A stretch of 25,075 nt of DNA from positions 1-25,075 of the forward strand of contig CAZTVF010000082.1 in the NCBI GenBank assembly GCA_964616985.1, written 5' to 3'. This DNA comes from CAZTVF01 sp964616985. GTDB taxonomy: Bacteria; Planctomycetota; Phycisphaerae; SM23-33. Every line of letters begins with the position of its first letter. Position 1 is the first letter of the stretch. Shown one piece after another: positions 1 through 5,789 of this stretch. The notes below the pieces were generated by a model. That model saw only the letters and a list, made by a program, of their open reading frames with translations. It searched no databases and was not told the DNA's origin. The position numbers and the translations under genes were made by a program.

Positions 1-443
1 ACGCCGCCCATGCCGGTGTAGATGCCCTCGGTGTTCTCGCGGACGACGATGAAATCGATGTCCTTGGGGCCCTTGTCCTTCAGCGGCGTGTCCACGCCCG
101 GGTACAGCCGTACCGGGCGGAGGTTGATGTACTGGTCCAGCTCGAAACGCAGGCGGAGCAGCACGCCCTTTTCCAGGATGCCCGGGGCGATCTTGGGGTG
201 CCCGACCGCGCCGAGGTAGATGGCGTCGTACTTGCGGAGCTGGTCGATCTCCTCGTCATGGATGACCGGGATGGTCATCTTGTTGGGATCGCCGCCGGCC
301 GCCAGGTAGCGGTCGCCGCTGATGTCGAAATTCGTGAGCTTGTACTGGAAGCCGACCTTCTTGGCCACGGCCGCCAGGACCTTGAGGCCCTCGGCCACCA
401 CTTCGGGACCCGTGCCGTCGCCACCGATCACTGCGATATTCAT
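1..443 (-). CDS. leuB: 3-isopropylmalate dehydrogenase, N-terminal part (cut by window edge)
   Basis: Oxidative decarboxylation of 3-isopropylmalate to 2-ketoisocaproate, in cytoplasmic leucine synthesis. About 147 N-terminal residues are visible; the rest lies beyond the left edge. The start MNIAVIGGDGTGPEVV carries the family's nucleotide-fold opening. Further in, LLRLRFELDQYINLRPVRLY holds the arginines that bind substrate, followed by VVRENTEGIYTG. The LRFELDxxxNLRP form resembles the actinobacterial-type LeuB rather than the E. coli type. The ATG at 441-443 is preceded by a good AAAGGAT ribosome site. Tartrate/isocitrate-type relatives share the fold, but the LRFELD block favours LeuB. 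It is transcribed in the same direction as tadA, 198 bp downstream of the tadA stop, so cotranscription is uncertain. Confidence 0.85.
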   Translation of the reverse strand, partial: MNIAVIGGDGTGPEVVAEGLKVLAAVAKKVGFQYKLTNFDISGDRYLAAGGDPNKMTIPVIHDEEIDQLRKYDAIYLGAVGHPKIAPGILEKGVLLRLRFELDQYINLRPVRLYPGVDTPLKDKGPKDIDFIVVRENTEGIYTGMGG

Positions 444-533
444 GTGCTATCCTTTCGATATCCTGCTTGGAGGAACGGGGTAGTCTACTGGCAAGGGGCG
501 TTTTGGACAAGAGCCAAAGAAGGTCCAGAAGAA

Positions 534-568
534 GGTCTCAGGTCTCAGGGAGTAGGGAGTAGGGGGAA
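534..568. repeat. Heptamer tandem array 1
   Basis: Reads as consecutive 7-nt units: GGTCTCA twice (534-547), GGGAGTA twice (548-561), then GGGGGAA (562-568). It lies between tadA and leuB. The 7-nt register matches four other arrays in this window (1627-1702, 12565-12606, 13661-13714, 14884-14911). Not coding. Confidence 0.7.
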
Positions 569-607
569 GATGCGTTGCGGGCCAATGGCCGCCAGACGCC
601 ACGCATC
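569..607. repeat. Hairpin downstream of tadA
   Basis: GATGCGT at 569-575 pairs with ACGCATC at 601-607, enclosing GGCCAATGGCC at 580-590. It sits just past the tadA stop and could help end that transcript, but there is no T-tract. Its right side belongs to a diverged dispersed repeat (597-631). Confidence 0.4.
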
Positions 608-631
608 TCGCCGTCTCTCCGTCGCGCACTC
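597..631 (-). repeat. Dispersed repeat, copy 1 (GAGTGCGCGA-N14-GATGCGTGGCG)
   Basis: On the minus strand, GAGTGCGCGA and GATGCGTGGCG are separated by exactly 14 nt. The same two blocks with the same 14-nt spacing occur on the plus strand at 11901-11935. The 14-nt spacers are only partly alike, so these look like diverged copies of one element. Confidence 0.5.
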
Positions 632-641
632 GCCGGTCGGC

Positions 642-1109
642 CTACTTCTTCCCCATGGCCCGCTGGGCTTGGAAGAAGCGGGTGAGCTTGGCCCCGCACT
701 CGGCGGCCGCGATGCCGGCGACGACGGCGGGGCGGTGGTTGAGGCGGTCGTCGCCCAAGAGGCGAAAGAGGGTGTCGACGGCGCCGGCCTTGGGGTCGGC
801 CGCGCCGTAGACGACGCGGTCGAGGCGAGCCAGTACGATCGCCCCGGCGCACATGCAGCAGGGCTCCAGCGTCACCGCCAGCGTGCAGCCGGTGAGCCGC
901 CAGTCGCCCAGGGCCGCCGCGGCTGCGCGGATGGCCAGCATCTCGGCGTGGGCGGTGGGGTCGCGGTCGATGATCCGCCGGTTGTGGGCGGCGGCAATGA
1001 TCAGGCCGCCCTTGGCGATCACGGCCCCGATGGGCACGTCGCCCAAGGCCGCGGCCCGGTCGGCCTGCTCCATCGCCGCCTGCATCAGTTGTTCAAGGTC
1101 ATCGCTCAC
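642..1109 (-). CDS. tadA: tRNA-specific adenosine deaminase
   Basis: Deaminates adenosine-34 of tRNA-Arg(ACG) to inosine, in the cytoplasm. The 155-residue product has the full cytidine-deaminase-fold zinc site: H54-A-E56 (zinc ligand and proton-shuttling glutamate) and P83-C84-C-M-C87 (the other two ligands). Length is normal for the family. I chose the GTG at 1107-1109 (VSDDLEQLMQAAM). The open frame runs on to an ATG at 1181, but that adds a stretch unlike TadA, and a later ATG (residue 9) is also possible. No convincing Shine-Dalgarno precedes the GTG. A TATGCT box sits only 6 nt upstream, so a leaderless message is conceivable. A guanine/cytosine deaminase relative is possible but less likely given the motif set. 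Confidence 0.88.
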   Translation of the reverse strand: MSDDLEQLMQAAMEQADRAAALGDVPIGAVIAKGGLIIAAAHNRRIIDRDPTAHAEMLAIRAAAAALGDWRLTGCTLAVTLEPCCMCAGAIVLARLDRVVYGAADPKAGAVDTLFRLLGDDRLNHRPAVVAGIAAAECGAKLTRFFQAQRAMGKK

Positions 1110-1202
1110 GCCCTGAGCATAGCACGGACGGCACGGCCGCAACAGACCCTTGCTCACGCGACCCCGCCGGTAGTTCATCACAATCGAATAGCTGAGTGCG
1201 TC

Positions 1203-1285
1203 TGGCGGCGGCTTGCCGTTCGGCGCTGTAGAAGCCCGAGGGCGTCACCCGGATCTGACAGCGCCAAACGGGCAAGCCGCCGCCA
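1203..1285. repeat. 83-bp palindromic element, complete copy
   Basis: The left arm starts TGGCGGCGGCTTGCC and runs to CGCTGTAGA at 1232; the right arm (1254-1285) is its near-perfect reverse complement with two 1-nt bulges and one change. The loop is about 20 nt. A second copy at 11952-12020 keeps the left arm, loop and inner right arm but lacks the outer right arm. Likely a MITE- or REP-like dispersed element. Confidence 0.7.
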
Positions 1286-1504
1286 AAGCCTTGCCCCAGA
1301 CCAAACGGTGAAGGATTACTACGCCCGGGCGAGATTTGTTTTGTCAATGCCGGTTTTGCCTTCCGGTTCGGGCCCGCTCTGTGCGTACCGTCGTCTAGGG
1401 GAGGCAATAGTTAACATGCGAAATTACAACGGCTTGTGACCTCGCCGGGTTCGTTTTCCGCCGCAGCCATGGGGCCTTGCGATGCCGAAGTCGGTGGCAG
1501 TTCT

Positions 1505-1528
1505 CACCCCCAAACGAGTTTGGGGGTG
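1505..1528. repeat. CACCCCCAAAC palindrome, copy 1
   Basis: Perfect 11-nt arms CACCCCCAAAC and GTTTGGGGGTG around a 2-nt loop (GA). The same arms, with loop TT, recur at 11241-11264, and both copies are followed by a related TGAACA sequence. Hence a dispersed family rather than a local terminator. Confidence 0.7.
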
Positions 1529-1626
1529 GCACTGAACAGCAGGCCGATGGACGGTGGGCCAGCGGGCGCCGGGTTCGTTTCTCCAAACCTTGCAGCGGCT
1601 TGATCAAGACTTGGCCCCTCCCCGTG

Positions 1627-1702
1627 GCCCCTGTGCCTCGAGCCGCGGTCCCGGTCCCTGCGCCCTAGCCCCTGTGCCCCGGTCCCTGCCCGCTGGTCTC
1701 TG
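1627..1702. repeat. Heptamer tandem array 2 (unit near GYCCCTG)
   Basis: From 1654 to 1702 there are seven consecutive 7-nt units, among them GTCCCTG, GCCCCTG, TGCCCCG and GTCTCTG. Upstream, 1627-1653 continues in similar units with one 6-nt slip. It lies 87 bp before the ATG of the next gene and is non-coding. Confidence 0.65.
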
Positions 1703-1789
1703 TATTCCGTTGCCGGCCTCGTGAACGGCGGCTATGATGTTGCCGCGTGGATCGGGTGCCAGCCGCGGCGACAAGGGCCCGCTCACGCG

Positions 1790-3076
1790 ATGGAGACCAA
1801 TCGCATCGTGATTCCTTATCTATGGGTCGTCCTGGGCTGTACGGCCCTGACCATCTTCTTCTCGCTGGTCAGCATCTCTCTGCGCACGTTCCGCCGCGTG
1901 CAGATGGAGGAGGCCTTCAAGGCCGACCCCGCACGCCTTGAGATGTTCGAGCGTCACCTGGCCGCCCTGCGGCTGACGGCGTCGTTCTGCCGCTCGCTGG
2001 TAAACCTGCTGCTGGTGGTGGGGCTGCTGTACCTGTTTGAGGCGCCGGGGAACGGCTGGTGGCCGCTGCTGGGGGCGGTGGCCGTGGCGGGGGCGATCAT
2101 CGCCATCTTCGCTCTGGCCATCCCCAATGCCTGGGCCTCCCACGCCGGCGAGAAGGTGCTGGCCGCGACGTTGCCACTGCTTCTGTTCATCCGCTTCGCG
2201 CTGTACCCCGTCATTGCGACGATGATGGCCTTCGAGACGCCCATCCGCCGCCTGTCGGGCATCTCCGACACGCCGGCCGACGAGGAGGAGACGGTCAAGC
2301 AGGAGATCCTGCACGCCGCCACCGAGGGCCAGGCCGAGGGCACCGTCGAGCCCGAGGAAGTCCAGATGATCGAGTCGGTGATGGAATTCGCCGACACGCG
2401 GGCCGGCGAGATCATGACCCCCCGCACCGACATCTTCGCCCTGCCCGTCGAGACGCCTTGGGCGGAGGCCTGCCACCAGGCCGCCGGCGCCGGCCACAGC
2501 CGCGTGCCCGTCTACGACGGCGACCTGGACAACATCATCGGCATCCTGTACGCCAAGGACCTGCTTCAGCACGTGGGACGCAACGAGAAGATCGCCCTCC
2601 GCGCGATCATCCGCAAGCCGTTCTTCGTGCCCCAGACCAAGCCGCTGGACGACCTGCTTCGCGAGTTCAAGGCCCGCAAGGTGCACATCGCCGTGGTGCT
2701 GGACGAGTACGGTGGCACGGCCGGGCTGGTGACCATCGAGGACGTGCTGGAAGAGATCGTGGGCGAGATTGCCGACGAGTACGACCTGGCCGAGCCGGCG
2801 CTGATGAAGCGAATCGACGAGAAGACCGCCGAAGTGGACGGCCGCATGTATATCGACGACCTCAACGACGCGATGGGCCTGCACATCCCCGAGGACGAGG
2901 ACTACGACACCATCGCGGGCTTCGTCTTCTCCGAGCTGGGCTATATCCCCACGCCGGGCGAGACGCTCGAGAGCAGCGGGGCGAAGTTCACCGTCCTGGC
3001 CGCCAACGAGCGCAAGATCTCCCGCCTCCGCGTCGACATCGTCCCCGAGACCAAGAAGACCGAAGACACGGAATAG
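1790..3076 (+). CDS. CNNM/CorC (HlyC)-family membrane protein with CBS pair
   Basis: Predicted inner-membrane protein of the CNNM/CorC family, linked in characterised members to magnesium or cobalt export. 428 residues: membrane segments at about 8-30, 66-84, 92-112 and 125-147; a cytosolic CBS pair from about 205 (GEIMTPRTDIFALPV) to about 330 (VVLDEYGGTAGLVTIEDVLE, the signature of the second CBS); and a C-terminal CorC_HlyC domain at about 350-420 (DYDTIAGFVFSELGYIPTPG). The order is complete and the length typical. An in-frame ATG at 1721 would add 23 polar residues, so I prefer 1790, where the first hydrophobic segment follows at once. It converges with the SUMF1 gene. The ion substrate cannot be read from sequence. 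Confidence 0.87.
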   Translation: METNRIVIPYLWVVLGCTALTIFFSLVSISLRTFRRVQMEEAFKADPARLEMFERHLAALRLTASFCRSLVNLLLVVGLLYLFEAPGNGWWPLLGAVAVAGAIIAIFALAIPNAWASHAGEKVLAATLPLLLFIRFALYPVIATMMAFETPIRRLSGISDTPADEEETVKQEILHAATEGQAEGTVEPEEVQMIESVMEFADTRAGEIMTPRTDIFALPVETPWAEACHQAAGAGHSRVPVYDGDLDNIIGILYAKDLLQHVGRNEKIALRAIIRKPFFVPQTKPLDDLLREFKARKVHIAVVLDEYGGTAGLVTIEDVLEEIVGEIADEYDLAEPALMKRIDEKTAEVDGRMYIDDLNDAMGLHIPEDEDYDTIAGFVFSELGYIPTPGETLESSGAKFTVLAANERKISRLRVDIVPETKKTEDTE

Positions 3077-3128
3077 CGGCAGACGGCGGCGCGAGAGGCG
3101 CGACGGGGGCGCCAGGAGCTACTGCACG

Positions 3129-3175
3129 CACCCATCCGGGTGCCATGCTTTTAGCCCCGAAAGGGCAAAAGCATG
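3129..3175. repeat. Double-hairpin element between convergent genes
   Basis: A small hairpin CACCCATCCGGGTG (3129-3142) is followed by a strong one at 3144-3175, in which CATGCTTTTAGCCC pairs with GGGCAAAAGCATG (one bulged A) around CGAAA. The stem carries T-rich and A-rich tracts, so it could act as a two-way terminator for the genes at 1790-3076 and 3234-4100. Confidence 0.6.
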
Positions 3176-3233
3176 TTTACAAGGGGGTGCCGCGACCGGC
3201 AGCTCGGATCAGATACGCATCCCTTCCTACCGA

Positions 3234-4100
3234 CTACTTCGGCTTTTCCTGCGTGGCGGGCTTGCTGGTCGGCGGGGCGACTTCGCGAACGATGCGCATG
3301 CCGTTCTGGGCATAGGTGCCGTCGGGCTTGATGCCGAATCGCCAGCCGATGCGGCATTTGACGTGCGGGTCGCTGTAGCACCCGCCGCGGATCACCTTCA
3401 GCGTGCCATCGGCCGGGCCGGTGGGGTCGACGTTCTTGGCGTCCTTGTAGTTCTCGGCGTACCAGTCGCTGCACCACTCGTTGAGGTTGCCGTGCACGTC
3501 GTACAGTCCCCAGGCGTTGGGGCGGCGGCGGCCGACGGGGTGCGGTTTGTTGTTGCTGGTCTCGCCGAACCACGCGAAGAGCATGAGGTCGGCCATGTCA
3601 TTCGAGGGGTAGCACCAGCGCGCGACGGAGCCCGCCCGGCAGGCGTATTCCCACTCCGCCTCGGTGGGCAGGCGGAAGGTCGCGCCCTGCAGCGTCGAGA
3701 GCTTGGCGCAGTACTCCGTCGCCTGGTTCCACGAGAGATACACGGGCAGGCTGGGGTCGTCGAACTTCAGCGTGCTGTCCTCCATCACCGCCTTGTACTG
3801 CCCGTACGTCAACTCGGTCGCGGCCATGTAGAACGGCTTGGTGATCTTGACCTCGTGGATGGGCGATTCGTTCTTGTCGTGCATGCGTTCGCCGTCGGGG
3901 GTGCCCATGGCGAATTTGCCCGAGGGGATCAGCACCATCTTGATGGAGATGTCCTTGACCTTGACGGTGAGTTCCTTGGGCGGCGGGCCGGAGATGCGGA
4001 CGGTGGTGGGCGGCGCCGCGGCCGCCGGAGGAGCAACCGTGGCCACACCCGCCGCCAGCGCCGTCAGCAGCACGATCAGCAGCATGCCGAGTCTACGCAT
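3234..4100 (-). CDS. Exported SUMF1/formylglycine-generating-enzyme-like domain protein
   Basis: 288 residues. The N-terminus MRRLGMLLIVLLTALAAGVA followed by an Ala/Pro stretch is a Sec signal peptide, so the protein is exported. A SUMF1-type domain fills about 50-272: MVLIPSGKFAMG, TELTYGQYKAVM, FRLPTEAEWEYACRAG (143-157), DVHGNLNEWCSDWY (201-214) and VIRGGCYSDPHVKCRIGWRF (237-255). Authentic formylglycine-generating enzymes have two active-site cysteines in a GGSYxCHxSYC context. Here the second is matched by C249, the first is not, and an extra cysteine (C241) follows the GG. Sulfatase activation is therefore doubtful; structural or ligand-binding use of the fold is more likely. GAAAGGGG precedes the ATG. 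Divergent from UroD-like 1; no sulfatase is nearby. Confidence 0.82.
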   Translation of the reverse strand: MRRLGMLLIVLLTALAAGVATVAPPAAAAPPTTVRISGPPPKELTVKVKDISIKMVLIPSGKFAMGTPDGERMHDKNESPIHEVKITKPFYMAATELTYGQYKAVMEDSTLKFDDPSLPVYLSWNQATEYCAKLSTLQGATFRLPTEAEWEYACRAGSVARWCYPSNDMADLMLFAWFGETSNNKPHPVGRRRPNAWGLYDVHGNLNEWCSDWYAENYKDAKNVDPTGPADGTLKVIRGGCYSDPHVKCRIGWRFGIKPDGTYAQNGMRIVREVAPPTSKPATQEKPK

Positions 4101-4234
4101 GTGAAACCCCTTTCAAGGGCGTAGCCTACTGCGACGCATGGGAGTATGCAAGAACGACGATGTAACAGGATTGTAATCACGTGACATTGCGAGGCGGGGG
4201 CGGCGCTGGGCCTTCTCGGCGGCCATGTACACGC

Positions 4235-4263
4235 TTGAAAATCCGCCCCGGCCGCGTGATGAT
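4235..4263 (+). promoter_or_regulatory. Possible promoter of UroD-like 1
   Basis: TTGAAA (4235-4240) and GATGAT (4258-4263) are separated by 17 nt, 26 nt before the start codon. The -35 is good, the -10 mediocre. Confidence 0.3.
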
Positions 4264-4289
4264 GCGTCGGCTTTCACAAGGAGCCAACG

Positions 4290-5369
4290 ATGGCCGTGAT
4301 CCCGCTGAAGCGCAAGGAGAAGCCCGACTTCACCCGGTTCGAGCGCGTCATCCGCCGCCAGGGCGGGCGCGAGTACGTGCCGTTCTTCGAGCTGGTCATG
4401 ACCGAGAAGCACTTCGCGGCCCTGGCTGGCCTCGAGCCGCCCAAGGGCCTCAACTTCATCCCCACCTCGCCGACGTTCGAGGAATCGTTCCGCTACTACC
4501 TCAACTGCTGCGCGGCGATGGGCTTCGACCACGGCGCGATCAACATGGCCGGCTTCGGCGGCTACCCCTCCGTCCGCCATGGCGTGCCCGGCACGCAGCG
4601 CGGGTTTGCCATGGCCGACGACTGCCTGGTCAATTCGTGGGAAGACTTCGAGAAGCTCAAGTGGCCGTCGGCCTCGCAGATCAACGTGGAGATGATGGAG
4701 CGGACCGCGCGGCTGGCCCCCGAGGGCCTGGGCGTGATCACCGGCGGCGACGCGATCTTCCAGCCGATGGAGATGATGCTCGGTGCGGTGGGCCTGTCGA
4801 TCATGCTCATGGAGCAGCCCGACCTGTTCAAGGCCATCGCCGACAAGATCGGCCAGATCAACCTCGAGACGTTCGACCTGGTGGCCTCGCTGCCGTTCAT
4901 CCGCGGCGTGGACATCTGCGGTGACATGGGCTACAAGACCGCCACCGTCATCTCGCCCGACCACCTGCGGCAGTACATCCTGCCTTGGCACAAGAAGATG
5001 GTCCAGGCCGTGCACAAACACGGCAAGCTGGCGATCCTGCACTCCTGCGGCAACTTGGCGGCGATCATGGACGACATCCTCGACTGTGGCTACGACGCCA
5101 AGCACTCGTTCGAGGACACCATCACGCCGGGGCAGTTCGACCTGCACAAGAAGTACGGCCATCGCATCTGCCTCATCGGCGGCATCGACGTCGACTTCAT
5201 CTGCCGCTCCGACGAGGCGGCGCTCCGCAAACGCGTGCGCGACACGATCGACTTCATGGCCCCCGGCGGCGGGTACATCCTCGGCAGCGGCAACAGCATT
5301 CCCGATTACGTGCCGATCGAGAACTACCGCATCGTCCTGGACGAAGGCCTGCGGTACGGCAGGCCATAG
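4290..5369 (+). CDS. UroD-superfamily protein 1 (HSCG type)
   Basis: 359-residue cytoplasmic protein of the uroporphyrinogen decarboxylase/cobalamin-independent methyltransferase TIM-barrel superfamily. Near the barrel's C-terminal half, ILHSCGN (249-255) supplies the H-x-C zinc ligands used by methyltransferase members such as MtaA/CmuA; GGIDVDF and APGGGYILGSGNSIPDYVP (324-342) match the conserved end of the family. It lacks the N-terminal arginine-rich substrate loop expected of true HemE, so heme synthesis is unlikely. AAGGAG lies just before the ATG. The gene stands alone, divergent from the SUMF1 gene and convergent with mutS. Substrate unknown; a methyl transfer or a decarboxylation are both possible. 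Confidence 0.82.
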   Translation: MAVIPLKRKEKPDFTRFERVIRRQGGREYVPFFELVMTEKHFAALAGLEPPKGLNFIPTSPTFEESFRYYLNCCAAMGFDHGAINMAGFGGYPSVRHGVPGTQRGFAMADDCLVNSWEDFEKLKWPSASQINVEMMERTARLAPEGLGVITGGDAIFQPMEMMLGAVGLSIMLMEQPDLFKAIADKIGQINLETFDLVASLPFIRGVDICGDMGYKTATVISPDHLRQYILPWHKKMVQAVHKHGKLAILHSCGNLAAIMDDILDCGYDAKHSFEDTITPGQFDLHKKYGHRICLIGGIDVDFICRSDEAALRKRVRDTIDFMAPGGGYILGSGNSIPDYVPIENYRIVLDEGLRYGRP

Positions 5370-5383
5370 CGTCCCGCGAATGG

Positions 5384-5424
5384 TGGCGGCCTGGGCTTGC
5401 CTGCCGAAGGCAGGAAAGCCGCCG
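5384..5424. repeat. Imperfect hairpin after UroD-like 1
   Basis: GGCGGC (from 5384) pairs with GCCGCC (to about 5423), with an inner CCTGCC-GAA-GGCAGG stem. It begins 14 nt past the stop codon, so it may contribute to termination. The GGCGGC..GGCTTGCC start faintly recalls the 83-bp element. Confidence 0.45.
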
Positions 5425-5485
5425 CGCGCCATACCACGAGCGAGCAAGCACGGGTGCAATGGAACGCGCTGATGCTGTCTTGATG

Positions 5486-5671
5486 GGTCCCGTAGGGACC
5501 GCTGAAGCTAGCCCAGCACTTCAGCGCTGGGTTCATATAGCGGGTGGTGCATTGGAGTCCCGTAGGGACGATTGAAACGTTTCAGTCGTCCCTACGGGAC
5601 TCAGGCGCAGGAATACCCGCGGTTCACCCAGCACTAAAGTGCTGGGCTATTCTCAGTCGTCCCTGCGGGAC
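5486..5671. repeat. Symmetric composite palindrome array
   Basis: Five palindromes in mirror order. A: GGTCCCGTAGGGACC (5486-5500). B: CCCAGCACT/AGCGCTGGG (5512-5531). A': a 48-nt near-perfect palindrome with arms beginning GAGTCCCGTAGGGACGA (5555-5602, one mismatched pair). B': CCCAGCACT/AGTGCTGGG (5627-5646). A'': GTCCCTGCGGGAC (5659-5671). B and B' are centred 57 and 58 nt from the array centre, A and A'' about 86 nt, and B' is B inverted, so the whole block is one large inverted repeat. Confidence 0.75.
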
Positions 5672-5789
5672 TCAAGAGGAGACGGCCCCGAAGCCCGAGC
5701 GTGAATCTCGCCCGGCGGCCCGAAGCAAGGCGGCAGGGGATCGGACCGGTGCCCATTCCACGCGTGACAGACAGGGACGGCGGTCCTCT

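Larger units (their letters stand above)
1110..1789. other. Gene-free interval rich in repeats
   Basis: About 680 bp between tadA and the CNNM-type gene with no credible gene on either strand. It holds an 83-bp palindromic element (1203-1285), a CACCCCCAAAC palindrome (1505-1528), a 14-nt direct repeat CGCCGGGTTCGTTT (1443-1456 and 1567-1580), and a heptamer array (1627-1702). Promoters for tadA (leftward) and the gene at 1790 (rightward) must lie here, but I see no strong sigma-70 pair. Confidence 0.7.
5370..5789. other. 420-bp gene-free interval between convergent genes
   Basis: Lies between the stops of UroD-like 1 and mutS. It holds the hairpin at 5384-5424 and the symmetric palindrome array at 5486-5671; I see nothing recognisable in 5676-5789. 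Confidence 0.7.

Noticed and set aside
3234..4100. Active sulfatase-modifying enzyme
   Set aside because: One of the two needed active-site cysteines is missing and no sulfatase gene lies nearby.
4123..4151. Promoter for the SUMF1 gene (TTGCAT-N17-TAGGCT on the minus strand)
   Set aside because: Spacing is right but both boxes match the consensus at only about half of their positions.
4290..5369. UroD-like 1 as the heme enzyme HemE
   Set aside because: It has the H-x-C-G metal motif of methyltransferase-type relatives and lacks the typical HemE N-terminal substrate-binding sequence.
5486..5671. CRISPR array
   Set aside because: Units are palindromes of two kinds in mirror order with no regular unique spacers, and no cas gene is present.
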